From DATKUC01 sp964553615 (GTDB taxonomy: Bacteria > Spirochaetota > Spirochaetia > DSM-27196 > DATKUC01), in assembly GCA_964553615.1 (NCBI GenBank), contig CAZKMA010000011.1, forward strand, positions 1-64,000: a stretch of 64,000 nucleotides of DNA, read 5' to 3'. Positions 18,702 through 27,353 of this stretch are shown piece by piece (the stretch's first letter is position 1; the number at the start of each line of letters is the position of its first letter). The notes below the pieces were generated by a model, which made no database searches, was not told the DNA's origin, and saw only the letters and a list, made by a program, of their open reading frames with translations. Made by a program: the position numbers and the translations under genes.

Positions 18702-20669
18702 ATGGGATCATCCGAAAGTGACGTTTTTGACGATCTGCTCGACGAACAGAGGGAATTTCCGCCACCAGAGACATTTACACGAGATGCACGAGTACAGAAC
18801 ACCTCGTCCTACGAGAACGCGGGAAAGGACGTCCTCGGCTACTGGGAATCGAGGGCAAAGGAACTCGCCTGGTTCGAGCCATGGAAGAAGGTCATGGACT
18901 GGAAACCGCCCCACGTGGAGTGGTTTTCCGGCGGAAAACTCAACATTACGTACAATTGTATCGATCGGCATCTCACCGGTCCGCGCAAGAACAAGGCGGC
19001 AATAATCTGGGAGGCGGAGGATGGAACGGTCCGAACGCTCACCTACCTGCAACTCCACCGTGAGGTATGCAAGTTCGCAAACTGCCTGAAAGATCTGGGT
19101 GTAGAAAAGGGCGACCGTGTGGCAATCTACATGCCGATGGTCATAGAAGCCGCGGTTTCAATGCTCGCCTGCGCCCGAATTGGAGCAATCCACAATGTGG
19201 TCTTCGGCGGTTTCTCCCCGGACTCACTCGCAGAACGGATCAATGACTCGCAGGCGAAGGTGCTCATAACAGCAGACGGGGGGTGGCGCCGCGGAAACGT
19301 GATTTCACTCAAGCACGGCAGCGACCGCGCACTGGAAAAGTGTACAACTGTGGAACACGTCGTCATGGTGAAAAACCTGCCCGGCGAGCATCATCTGCTC
19401 CACATAGTAGACGGACGGGATCGATGGTATCACCGCATTATGGATCATCAGAACGCTCGTTGTGAACCGGAACCGATGGATGCTGAAGATCCGCTGTTCA
19501 TCCTGTATACCTCGGGAACGACCGGGAAGCCGAAGGGTATTGTACATACAACCGGCGGATATGCGGTGGGAACCTACACCACTACGTCGATGGTCTTTGA
19601 TGTCAAGGAAGACGACATATTCTGGTGTACTGCCGATATCGGTTGGATTACCGGTCACTCCTACGTTGTCTATGGCCCGCTGCTCTGCGGCGCAACCGTG
19701 TTCATGTATGAGGGCGCACCCGATTATCCGGACAAAGATCGTCACTGGGATCTCATTGAGCGGCATGGCGTTACGGTCTACTATACGGCTCCCACTGCAA
19801 TTCGTTCCTTCATGAAGTGGGGAAGCGAGCTGCCGGAAAAACATGATCTGTCTACCTTGAGACTTCTCGGCTCCGTCGGCGAACCGATAAATCCGGAAGC
19901 GTGGATCTGGTATCACAAGAACATCGGCCGGGAGCGGTGCCCTATCGTGGATACCTGGTGGCAGACGGAGACCGGCGCAATCATGATCAGCGGCCTCCCG
20001 GGCGTTTCGAGCATGAAGCCCGGTTTCGCCGGCCATCCGCTGCCGGGAATCGAGGCGACCATCCTCGATGAGAAGGGCAACGAAGTGAAAGAGGGAAGTG
20101 GTCTGCTTGCGATCAAACACCCGTGGCCATCTATTGCACGTACTATCTGGGGCGATGATGAACGGTATACCTCCACCTACTTCTCCAAGTGGAACCCGGG
20201 ACTCTACTTCCCCGGAGACGGAGCGAAACGGGACAAGAAAGGGAACTTCATGATCCTTGGCCGCGTGGACGACGTCCTGAATGTCTCAGGACACCGCATT
20301 GGTACGATGGAGGTGGAATCCGCGCTCGTCGATCATCCCTCGGTTGCCGAATCCGCAGTGGTCGGGCGCAAGCACGATCTGAAGGGCCAGGCCATTGTGG
20401 CCTTTGTTACGCTGCGGGGCAATTTCACACCGACATCTGAATTGCGCGACGAGCTCAGGAACCATGTCGCCGAAAAGATCGGCTCACTCGCCCGCCCCGA
20501 GGATGTGCTGTTTACATCCGACCTGCCGAAAACCCGATCCGGAAAGATAATGCGGCGTCTGCTACGCGATATTGCCGAGGGCCGCGCGCTCGGCGATGTG
20601 ACGACACTCGCCGATCCGACCGTTGTCCAGGCACTGCGGAACGACTACGAAGAGAAGTACGGAACCTGA
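18702..20669 (+). CDS. acs: Acetyl-coenzyme A synthetase
   Basis: A 655-residue AMP-forming ligase making acetyl-CoA from acetate, ATP and CoA. It has the P-loop-like Y-T-S-G-T-T-G-K-P-K-G near residue 270, T-W-W-Q-T-E-T-G near 420 (the acetate pocket Trp), and R-S-G-K-I-M-R-R with the regulatory acetyl-lysine near 615. Start at 18702 follows AGGAGG; an ATG four bases earlier is stopped at once. It is followed by a strong terminator at 20680-20703, so it is probably a single-gene transcript. Confidence 0.95.
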   Translation: MGSSESDVFDDLLDEQREFPPPETFTRDARVQNTSSYENAGKDVLGYWESRAKELAWFEPWKKVMDWKPPHVEWFSGGKLNITYNCIDRHLTGPRKNKAAIIWEAEDGTVRTLTYLQLHREVCKFANCLKDLGVEKGDRVAIYMPMVIEAAVSMLACARIGAIHNVVFGGFSPDSLAERINDSQAKVLITADGGWRRGNVISLKHGSDRALEKCTTVEHVVMVKNLPGEHHLLHIVDGRDRWYHRIMDHQNARCEPEPMDAEDPLFILYTSGTTGKPKGIVHTTGGYAVGTYTTTSMVFDVKEDDIFWCTADIGWITGHSYVVYGPLLCGATVFMYEGAPDYPDKDRHWDLIERHGVTVYYTAPTAIRSFMKWGSELPEKHDLSTLRLLGSVGEPINPEAWIWYHKNIGRERCPIVDTWWQTETGAIMISGLPGVSSMKPGFAGHPLPGIEATILDEKGNEVKEGSGLLAIKHPWPSIARTIWGDDERYTSTYFSKWNPGLYFPGDGAKRDKKGNFMILGRVDDVLNVSGHRIGTMEVESALVDHPSVAESAVVGRKHDLKGQAIVAFVTLRGNFTPTSELRDELRNHVAEKIGSLARPEDVLFTSDLPKTRSGKIMRRLLRDIAEGRALGDVTTLADPTVVQALRNDYEEKYGT

Positions 20670-20679
20670 TGTTCTATTG

Positions 20680-20703
20680 CCCGGGCCTGCCGGCCCGGGT
20701 TTT
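20680..20703 (+). terminator. Rho-independent terminator after acs
   Basis: An 8-base perfect GC stem (CCCGGGCC / GGCCCGGG) with a TGCC loop is followed by TTTT, 11 bases after the acs stop codon. Confidence 0.8.
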
Positions 20704-20817
20704 CATCCGATCTGCCCGCCGGACGCGGCTTCTGAGCCCGAATCAAGGCGCCTTCTTGCACCCTCGAACGCTCCACGGTACCATGGGCTCGGGTCATAAA
20801 AGAAGAAGGAGACCAGC

Positions 20818-21444
20818 ATGCATAGAATTCTCTGCTTCGGTGATTCAAATACCTGGGGATACAATCCGGAAACCGGACACCGGTACGAAGCCGACTCTCG
20901 CTGGCCCCGCATTGCGGCGACAGAGCTCGGAACAGGGTACGAGGTGCTGGAAGAGGGGTTGAACGGCCGCACGACGGTCTGGGAAGATCCGATAGAGGAA
21001 TACAAGTGTGGGAAAAGCCAGATTGTCCCCATTCTGAAGAGCCACCAGCCGCTCGGATTGGTGGTCATTCTTCTGGGAACAAACGATCTGAAGCACCGTT
21101 TTTCCCTCACCGCGTATGACATTGCAGGCGGCGCAGGCACGCTCGTCGGATATGCACGGTCGGTTGGAGATGCAACCGGAGGTCCCGCGCCGGACGTTCT
21201 CCTGCTTGCGCCGCCACCTGTTGCACGGCTCTCCGGTTTTGCACAGATGTTCTCGGGTGCGGAAGAAAAGTCAGCGAATTTCGGACTCGAGTTCGGTAGA
21301 GTTGCGGAGGATCTCAAGTGCCACTTCCTGGATCTCGGTGGAATCATATCCTCGAGCCCGCTGGATGGTATCCATCTTGATCGGTCAAATCAGCGCAAAC
21401 TCGGATTGGCGGTCGCGGAAAAGATCCGGGAAATTCTGAGGTAG
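20818..21444 (+). CDS. SGNH/GDSL-family hydrolase (arylesterase-like)
   Basis: A 208-residue esterase of the SGNH fold. The nucleophile motif G-D-S-N-T-W-G is at residues 8-14, the oxyanion Asn is in G-T-N-D-L near residue 88, and the D-G-I-H-L-D block near the end supplies the Asp/His pair. G-D-S-N-T-W-G-Y is the version found in small arylesterase/acyltransferase members. No signal peptide is visible, so it is cytoplasmic. ATG follows AAGGAG. The next gene, an aldo/keto reductase, starts 2 bases after its stop, so they form an operon. Confidence 0.85.
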   Translation: MHRILCFGDSNTWGYNPETGHRYEADSRWPRIAATELGTGYEVLEEGLNGRTTVWEDPIEEYKCGKSQIVPILKSHQPLGLVVILLGTNDLKHRFSLTAYDIAGGAGTLVGYARSVGDATGGPAPDVLLLAPPPVARLSGFAQMFSGAEEKSANFGLEFGRVAEDLKCHFLDLGGIISSSPLDGIHLDRSNQRKLGLAVAEKIREILR

Positions 21445-21446
21445 AA

Positions 21447-22340
21447 ATGAGAAAGCGGATCATGGGCGGAACAGGCGAGGCGGTGTCGGTCATTGGTTTC
21501 GGAGCCTGGCCCATCGGAGGGGGAATGGGCGGCGTTGCCGAACGGGAAGCAATAGGTGCCATCCATGCTGCAATTGAGGGCGGAATTACTCTCATCGACA
21601 GTGCTCAGATGTATCGTAGTTCGGAATCCGTCATTGGAAAGGCGCTCGACCACGGGCGGCGGGAGCGCGTATTTCTTGCCACCAAGGTGAGCGGGGACTA
21701 TTCACGGGCCGCCATCCGGAGCGCAGTAGAGCAGAGTCTGAAGAACCTTCGTACCGACAGGATAGACCTGTACCAGATACACTCATGGAATGATCGATAT
21801 CCCATAGAGGAATCGATGGAGGAAATGCAACAACTGAAGACCGAGGGCAAGGTACGGTACCTCGGGGTATCGAACTTCACGGCCGACCAGATGAAGCGTG
21901 CACTGAAGACGGCGCGATTCGAATCCAGCCAGCCTCGGTACAATGTGCTCGACCGGGAGATCGAAGAAGATTCGGTAGACTTCTGTCGGGAGCATCACAT
22001 CGGCATCCTTGCCCACAGCGTCCTGGCAAAGGGACTCCTGACCGGCAAGTACGAGCAGGATTACACCTTCCCGCCGGAAGACGAGCGGTCCTCGATGGCA
22101 CGATTCCACGGGGATGCCTACCGGGACATCATTGAGCGGGTTGATGGATTGAAACTCATCGCTCAGGAGCTGAACATAACCGTGGTCCAGCTTGCCATTG
22201 CGTGGGTGCTCCGGTTGCCGGAGGTAACGTGTGCACTTGTCGGAGCAAAGAGCGGCAAACAGGTCGAACAGCAACTTGCCGGTGCCGAAATTGAGCTCGA
22301 ATCCGGGATTTTAGACCGGATCGACGTCCTGTTCAAATAA
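21447..22340 (+). CDS. Aldo/keto reductase
   Basis: A 297-residue NAD(P)H-dependent TIM-barrel reductase. It shows G-F-G-A-W-P-I-G-G near residue 17, catalytic Asp/Tyr in D-S-A-Q-M-Y, Lys in L-A-T-K-V-S-G-D, and H-S-W-N-D-R with the fourth catalytic residue. It belongs to the shorter branch that recalls diketogulonate or general stress reductases. It starts 2 bases after the SGNH hydrolase stop and is probably translationally coupled to it. The natural substrate is unknown. Confidence 0.85.
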   Translation: MRKRIMGGTGEAVSVIGFGAWPIGGGMGGVAEREAIGAIHAAIEGGITLIDSAQMYRSSESVIGKALDHGRRERVFLATKVSGDYSRAAIRSAVEQSLKNLRTDRIDLYQIHSWNDRYPIEESMEEMQQLKTEGKVRYLGVSNFTADQMKRALKTARFESSQPRYNVLDREIEEDSVDFCREHHIGILAHSVLAKGLLTGKYEQDYTFPPEDERSSMARFHGDAYRDIIERVDGLKLIAQELNITVVQLAIAWVLRLPEVTCALVGAKSGKQVEQQLAGAEIELESGILDRIDVLFK

Positions 22341-22389
22341 TGCTCGAACGCCATTTCGAAATTCCGCAAAAACTGGTACTCTTGCGTTC

Positions 22390-23427
22390 ATGAACAAGAC
22401 GGGGCTTGTACCGGGTACGCTGATGGTCCTCGTATTTATTGCGGCAGCTGCCGTTCTCAAGCTGACGGAGAGCGTGGTACTGCCGCTCGTTATCGCGCTA
22501 CTGCTCTCGTTTATGCTCTCTCCGCTGGTGGAACTCCTCGTACGCAGGAAGATACCCAGGACTTTTGCGATTGTGCTGGTCATCCTGGCACTTCTTGGCC
22601 TCGGGTTCCTCGCCGGACTCGTCCTGTATTCCAGCATCACATCTTTGGTCCGCTCGTGGTCCGCATACCAATCACGTCTGGTCAATCTCTTCCAGCTTGT
22701 GACAAGCCGGCTCGGGCTCCCGTCAAATCTCCTGAACCAGCCGCAGGTCACGCAATCCATCGGTTCATACGCTCTCGGCTTCTTCGGCAACTTCATCAAG
22801 TTTCTGAGCAGCCTGATTCTGGTGCTTATCTTTCTGCTTTTCATGCTTCTTGAAAAAAGGTTCTTCCGAAGAAAGATGTTCAGAGCAATCCAGGGCCGAC
22901 GAACTGACATGGTACTGCGCGTCCTGAAGCATATAAACAAACAGGTCTCACGCTATCTCACCATCAAGATACTGGTAAGTCTCGGTATCGGCGGGACCAT
23001 CTGGTTCTTTTTCCGTGTCATCGGCGTGGATTTCGCATTCGTATGGGGTGTCCTGACCTTCCTGTTCAATTTCGTTCCGGCGGTCGGTTCACTGGCAGTG
23101 GGAGTGGTTGGAGTACTGTTCGCAATTGTTCAATTCTATCCGGGATGGAACCCGGTTATTGCGGCGGCAAGCGTTGTAATCCTGGCGCAGATCACATTCG
23201 GTTCCATCATGGAGCCCAAACTGCAGGGAGACAATCTGAATCTCAGTCCGGTCGTCGTCCTGTTCTCGCTCCTCATCTGGGGTTGGCTCTGGGGCCTCAT
23301 GGGCATGCTCCTTTCCGTACCGCTGACCGTTGCAATGAAGATAACCTTCGAAAACATACCTGGATTGGAGTTCATCGGCGTCCTCATGGGCACCGGTTCA
23401 ATCCGAAAATCGCAACAGGATACGTGA
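22390..23427 (+). CDS. AI-2E (PerM/YdiK-like) family membrane protein
   Basis: A 345-residue integral membrane protein with about seven to eight membrane segments. It has paired helices at the N-terminus, a long amphipathic stretch in the middle (~70-150), and the family's conserved block F-V-P-A-V-G-S near residue 235 followed by P-V-V-V-L-F-S-L-L-I-W-G near 300. Members are variously proposed as AI-2 or sodium/proton exporters, so no substrate is assigned. It has no obvious ribosome site and stands alone, convergent with the next gene. Confidence 0.8.
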   Translation: MNKTGLVPGTLMVLVFIAAAAVLKLTESVVLPLVIALLLSFMLSPLVELLVRRKIPRTFAIVLVILALLGLGFLAGLVLYSSITSLVRSWSAYQSRLVNLFQLVTSRLGLPSNLLNQPQVTQSIGSYALGFFGNFIKFLSSLILVLIFLLFMLLEKRFFRRKMFRAIQGRRTDMVLRVLKHINKQVSRYLTIKILVSLGIGGTIWFFFRVIGVDFAFVWGVLTFLFNFVPAVGSLAVGVVGVLFAIVQFYPGWNPVIAAASVVILAQITFGSIMEPKLQGDNLNLSPVVVLFSLLIWGWLWGLMGMLLSVPLTVAMKITFENIPGLEFIGVLMGTGSIRKSQQDT

Positions 23428-23446
23428 GCCCCGAGGCTCCCGGGCC

Positions 23447-24457
23447 TCAGACGAACCTGGCCGCCAGGTCTGCGTTCACTATCAATACCAGTTTTCCTCC
23501 GTTGTGGCCGCGTTCGCAGAAGCGATGACCTTCGGCCGCATCGGACCAGCCGAACGTGCGGGAAATGACGGGCCTCATCTCACCGGATTCTATCCATGGG
23601 TTCAAGAGCGAAAGCTCAGCACCCGAGGATACGAGGGGAACCGGCTGCCGAACGGTTCTTGGCTCCTCCCTTCGAGTTTCGTGTTCCGGAGACGTCTTTC
23701 CCGACGGAATCCGGCTGACCGACAAAAACACCCCGCCTGCACGCAGGATAGGAGACACCAGCCCGTCGGGGAACTCTCCGACCGCGTCAAAGAGGACATC
23801 GTAGAACCTGCCGAGGGAGGTGAGGTCATCGTGCTCGTAATCAAGCAACTCGGTCGCGCCCTGGCGGCGCAACATCTCATGGCTTTCCCGCCCGGACACC
23901 GCCGTCACGTCTGCTCCGAGAATGCTCGCAATCCGCGTAACCAGCGTTCCGACACCGCCGGAAGCGCCATAAACCATGACACGACTCCTGTGTCTGACGT
24001 GGCCCATTGATCGCAATCCGTGCATTGCTGTCAGCGCCGCGACGGGAAGCGCAGCGGCCTCGGAGAGGGAGATACCCGAGGGTACCCGGGCAATTGCGTG
24101 TTCGGGAATTGTGGCGTACTCTGCATATCCGCCACCCTCAGTCGCTCCTGTCAGACCGTAAACGGAGTCCCCCGGTTCGAAGCCCTCAACACCCGAACCG
24201 ATCTCTTCCACAATCCCGGATATCTCTGCCCCCGGAACATACGGAAACCGGATTTTCCCCTCGGCGGATTGCTCGCCGGATTGCCCGGCGGATTGCTCGC
24301 CGTTCCGTATGAAGCAGTCGAAACGATTAATGCCTGCAGCGGCAACGCGAATGCAGACGGTACCCGGCACCAGAGACGGTCGTTCGACGTCCATGTACTC
24401 AAGGGCATCCACAGGACCAAACTTGCGTATTCCAATCGCCCTCATTGCTTTAGACAT
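23447..24457 (-). CDS. Medium-chain dehydrogenase, quinone-oxidoreductase-like
   Basis: A 336-residue NADPH-dependent enzyme: A-G-I-N-R-F-D-C-F near residue 42, P-G-A-E-I-S-G-I-V-E, and the cofactor motif Y-G-A-S-G-G-V-G-T near 160. It lacks catalytic zinc ligands. An odd G-E-Q-S-A-G-Q-S-type segment near residues 52-66 is coded by a 24-base direct repeat and looks like an in-frame expansion in the substrate-entry loop. Start follows AAGGAG. It lies 12 bases downstream of a TetR-family gene and is probably controlled by it, as in many xenobiotic- or enal-responsive pairs. Confidence 0.82.
   Translation of the reverse strand: MSKAMRAIGIRKFGPVDALEYMDVERPSLVPGTVCIRVAAAGINRFDCFIRNGEQSAGQSGEQSAEGKIRFPYVPGAEISGIVEEIGSGVEGFEPGDSVYGLTGATEGGGYAEYATIPEHAIARVPSGISLSEAAALPVAALTAMHGLRSMGHVRHRSRVMVYGASGGVGTLVTRIASILGADVTAVSGRESHEMLRRQGATELLDYEHDDLTSLGRFYDVLFDAVGEFPDGLVSPILRAGGVFLSVSRIPSGKTSPEHETRREEPRTVRQPVPLVSSGAELSLLNPWIESGEMRPVISRTFGWSDAAEGHRFCERGHNGGKLVLIVNADLAARFV
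24263..24301. repeat. 24-base direct repeat inside the dehydrogenase gene
   Basis: GGCGGATTGCTCGCC occurs at 24263-24277 and again at 24287-24301, separated by a related GGATTGCCC. The 24-base period keeps the frame and encodes a repeated Gly/Glu/Gln/Ser segment. Confidence 0.75.
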
Positions 24458-24469
24458 CAGTTCTCCTTC

Positions 24470-25063
24470 CTATTCTCGCTTCAGCCAACCATCGACCATC
24501 ATGTCGACCAACTCGTGCGCGACCTCTCTCGCGCCCGAAGGAGGCTGGTACTTCTTCGGGATTGCATGCACGCTTTCGATCAAGCTCACGAGCCCAAGAG
24601 CCGCGCTGCTCAGGTTGCGGATTGCCAGGCGACCGGCGGATCTCTCTTCTTCGAGTACAGCCACAATGGGAGATCGCAGAGAATCGAAGACCAGATTGAT
24701 GAGTCGGTCCGCATCCGGCTCGGGCAACTCCTGGAAGTCCGAAAGAGACATTCGGATCAGGTCCATTGGAGGCCGACTGACAAACCAGTCCGCAACCGCG
24801 TACATGCGCGATCTGAAATCGCCTCCGGCGACTGCTATGACCTGCCTGAGCCCCGCTTCGTGGCGCGCACAGTTGCGCTCCATTACCTCCCGGAAGAGTT
24901 CAGCCTTTCCTCCCGGAGCGTAATAGTAGAGAGATGCGTGTCTCATGCCGACCGACTGAGCAATGTCCCGAAGCCTGACTGGCTTGAAACCCCGGGATGA
25001 AAAGAGCTCGTCGGCCGTATCGAGTATTCGCTGCCGGGTTTCATTTTCAGGTATCACCATCAT
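24470..25063 (-). CDS. TetR-family transcriptional regulator
   Basis: A 197-residue regulator. Its N-terminal 50 residues are a TetR HTH: R-Q-R-I-L-D-T-A-D-E-L-F, then R-L-R-D-I-A-Q-S-V-G-M and A-S-L-Y-Y-Y. The C-terminal ligand domain is unassigned. The start is ambiguous between ATG at 25063 and ATG at 25060. A perfect 8-base inverted repeat at 25062-25085 overlaps it, so it is probably self-repressing. It is the first gene of an operon with the dehydrogenase. Confidence 0.85.
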   Translation of the reverse strand: MMVIPENETRQRILDTADELFSSRGFKPVRLRDIAQSVGMRHASLYYYAPGGKAELFREVMERNCARHEAGLRQVIAVAGGDFRSRMYAVADWFVSRPPMDLIRMSLSDFQELPEPDADRLINLVFDSLRSPIVAVLEEERSAGRLAIRNLSSAALGLVSLIESVHAIPKKYQPPSGAREVAHELVDMMVDGWLKRE

Positions 25064-25085
25064 TCTACCTACAATACGGTAGAAT
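25062..25085. promoter_or_regulatory. Candidate TetR-type operator
   Basis: ATTCTACC (25062-25069) and GGTAGAAT (25078-25085) are exact complements separated by 8 bases. They sit at the start codon of the TetR-family gene, where an autoregulating repressor would bind. Confidence 0.55.
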
Positions 25086-25192
25086 TTTGACCGCCGTCAA
25101 GGCTGAACGACTATCACGTTGAGCGCCTTCCTGTCGGGGCCAAGTCCGAAAATCAAAACCGGTTCTCCGGGATTCGCTTGGCTCGACGGCAG

Positions 25193-25993
25193 ATGGAAGA
25201 GTATGTTGATGAGATGAGTTTATTCTCTCTTCATCGGACAATCGATATTCCGGACGCTCTGTGGATGTGGACCATGAAGGAACATCCTATCCTCTTGGGC
25301 CTTCCGAAGGACGAGGAGAAGCGACTTCGTGAGCTCACCGGGCAGTTCCTTGCAGCGAAGCAATTCTATCCGGTGGAGGGAGTGAGGGTGGACGAGTCGC
25401 TCAAGATTTCCATCGCCGCCCAGGCATGTCTTCCCGTACTGAAGCTCGATCTCAAGTGGTATCGCGGCTGGTCCACTCTGGTCCTCACCGATGAAGAGTT
25501 TGATGTGCCCATGTCACAGGTGGACAGCGCCGGTGTAGTCCATGAATTCGACGAGACGGCAAGCGGAGAATTCCTCCATCTGGGGTCGATAATCCTCTCC
25601 ATCGCGGATATTGAGGCTTCCGGTTGGGGAGAGGGATACAATGTCGTGATCCATGAGATGGCACATGTGCTCGACCGGAAGAACGGAGCCATGGACGGCG
25701 CACCACTCCTTCACCGGGACATGGACAGACAGCGATGGGCCGGAGTCTTTTCTGCCGCGTTCACGGATATTCAGACGCGAAATCGGGGACCCATAGATGA
25801 ATATGCGGCCGAGGCACCCGAAGAGTTCTTTGCGGTTTCCACAGAGCTATTCTTCGAGCAGCCATGGGTTCTTGCCGGAGAATACCCCGACGTATACGAA
25901 CAGATGCACCTGTTCTACCGGCAAGACCCCCTGCAGAGAAGGCCTGGTCCTCAGCCAAGAAGACGACGTCGACACCCGCGCGCCGGGAACTAG
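25193..25993 (+). CDS. mtfA: MtfA-like zinc peptidase
   Basis: A 266-residue protein of the MtfA (Mlc titration factor) family. The zinc motif H-E-M-A-H-V-L-D is near residue 155, and a downstream Glu-rich segment E-Y-A-A-E-A-P-E-E-F-F-A-V near 205 supplies the third ligand. S-L-K-I-S-I-A-A-Q-A-C-L-P is the typical family block before it. In enterobacteria MtfA binds the ROK repressor Mlc and has aminopeptidase activity. The C-terminus is a basic, low-complexity tail. The start is uncertain; 25193 gives the family's usual length. Its end overlaps the convergent dehydrogenase gene by 4 bases. Confidence 0.85.
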   Translation: MEEYVDEMSLFSLHRTIDIPDALWMWTMKEHPILLGLPKDEEKRLRELTGQFLAAKQFYPVEGVRVDESLKISIAAQACLPVLKLDLKWYRGWSTLVLTDEEFDVPMSQVDSAGVVHEFDETASGEFLHLGSIILSIADIEASGWGEGYNVVIHEMAHVLDRKNGAMDGAPLLHRDMDRQRWAGVFSAAFTDIQTRNRGPIDEYAAEAPEEFFAVSTELFFEQPWVLAGEYPDVYEQMHLFYRQDPLQRRPGPQPRRRRRHPRAGN

Positions 25994-27024
25994 CTCAGCT
26001 CAATCTGCACCTTCACGCTTGTGGGCTTCGGGTTCACTGCGTAGTCGTACGCTTTCACGCTGTCCGTAAAATCATACGTCTCGGTAATGAGGTCCTTCAG
26101 AGCGAGCTTTCCCGAAGAAATGAGCTCGACCGCACGGGGATAGATGTTGGCGTACCGGAAAATCGTACGAATCGTTGCCTCTTTTGCCTGCGCGGCGACT
26201 ATGTCAAACTGAACAGGCTCCACCGGCATTCCAACATACACCACCCGACCGCCCGGCCGGACCAGATCGAACAACAGTGGCGGCGCAGCCTTCGAGCCGC
26301 TTGCCTCGAACACTATGTCCGCGCCCCATCCGCCGGTCATGCGTTGAACGACCTTGCGTATGTCCTCTTTCTCCACATTCACGGGAGTTACTGCCCCGAG
26401 TCGGGCCGCGATATCCAGTTTCGGCTGTTTGACGTCGCTGATGATAACGCGGCTGCATCCGGCCGCAAGGGCGGATGCGGCGACCATCAGGCCGATGGTG
26501 CCGGAACCAATGACAACTGCAATGTCGCCGGGCTCCACTTCCGCTTTCTTGGCCGCGTGCAGGCCGATTGCGAGCGGTTCAACCAGAGCCCCTTCGCCGT
26601 AGCTCACGTTGTCAGGGAGTTTGAACGTGAAGTCCGCGGGGTGAACGACGGTCGGACGGGTAACACCGTGTACCGGCGGGGTTGCCCAGAAGACGACTTC
26701 GGGATCCAGATTGTACATACCGAGCCGGTAGGCGCGGCTTCGGCGGTTGGGAACACCCGGCTCCATGCAGACACGGTCTCCAACCTTCAAATCCTTTACG
26801 TTGCTTCCGATCTCGGTGATCTCACCTGAAGCCTCATGTCCGAGAATCATCGGTTCCCGGACAATAAATGGTCCGATACCACCATGCGTGTAGTAGTGGA
26901 TGTCACTTCCGCACACACCTACGGTTCGAATGGCGATCCGGACATCATCCGCCCCCAGCTTTTCCTCTATTGGGAAATCGCGAACTGTAAGCTCGCCTTT
27001 CTTCTCAAGCACCAGCGCTTTCAT
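25990..27024 (-). CDS. Sorbitol/xylitol-type medium-chain polyol dehydrogenase
   Basis: A 344-residue NAD-dependent dehydrogenase closest to L-iditol (sorbitol) 2-dehydrogenase. Catalytic zinc ligands are in G-V-C-G-S-D-I-H and L-G-H-E-A-S-G near residues 38-65; the cofactor motif V-I-G-S-G-T-I-G-L is near 170. The loop that usually holds four structural-zinc Cys residues (after E-P-G-V-P) has none here, so only the catalytic zinc is expected, as in animal sorbitol dehydrogenases. ATG follows GAGGAGGAG, which lies inside the end of the small membrane-protein gene, so the two are translationally coupled. Confidence 0.86.
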   Translation of the reverse strand: MKALVLEKKGELTVRDFPIEEKLGADDVRIAIRTVGVCGSDIHYYTHGGIGPFIVREPMILGHEASGEITEIGSNVKDLKVGDRVCMEPGVPNRRSRAYRLGMYNLDPEVVFWATPPVHGVTRPTVVHPADFTFKLPDNVSYGEGALVEPLAIGLHAAKKAEVEPGDIAVVIGSGTIGLMVAASALAAGCSRVIISDVKQPKLDIAARLGAVTPVNVEKEDIRKVVQRMTGGWGADIVFEASGSKAAPPLLFDLVRPGGRVVYVGMPVEPVQFDIVAAQAKEATIRTIFRYANIYPRAVELISSGKLALKDLITETYDFTDSVKAYDYAVNPKPTSVKVQIELS

Positions 27025-27028
27025 GACC

Positions 27029-27235
27029 TCACTCCTCCTCATCTTTCCCGCGTTCTGCATTATACCGCGTGTACACGGCAAGAGGCGATAGGAGACCGGC
27101 CGGCACGCCGATGCTCAGAATAATGCCCAGTGCGACCCTGCCCCGGGAAAATCCTACGACAATTCCGCCGACAACTGCCAGAAGGCAGAGCGCAAACACC
27201 ACCAGGATTGTGATCTTTACCCCGCTATTCTCCAT
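27029..27235 (-). CDS. Small two-helix membrane protein
   Basis: A 68-residue protein with two hydrophobic helices (about residues 8-25 and 32-50) joined by a short basic loop F-S-R-G-R, ending in an acidic K-D-E-E-E tail. I do not recognise a family. The stop lies 4 bases before the polyol dehydrogenase start, and its last codons form the ribosome site of that gene, which supports real translation. A longer upstream reading exists but has atypical composition. Function unknown; it may be a leader-like coupling gene or a small membrane partner. Confidence 0.55.
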   Translation of the reverse strand: MENSGVKITILVVFALCLLAVVGGIVVGFSRGRVALGIILSIGVPAGLLSPLAVYTRYNAERGKDEEE

Positions 27236-27353
27236 CGCCCCGAACTCCGTTCGCCTTTTCGTCAATCCTACTCTGCCTGCGCGCGCTCGACAAGCGTTTC
27301 TTCTATACAGACGTTTCGTCGACCGTTGCATCCGGCGCAGGTATGGGAATAGA

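Noticed and set aside
24263..24301. CRISPR-like repeat array.
   Set aside because: Only two GC-rich copies with a related spacer inside a coding gene and no cas genes.
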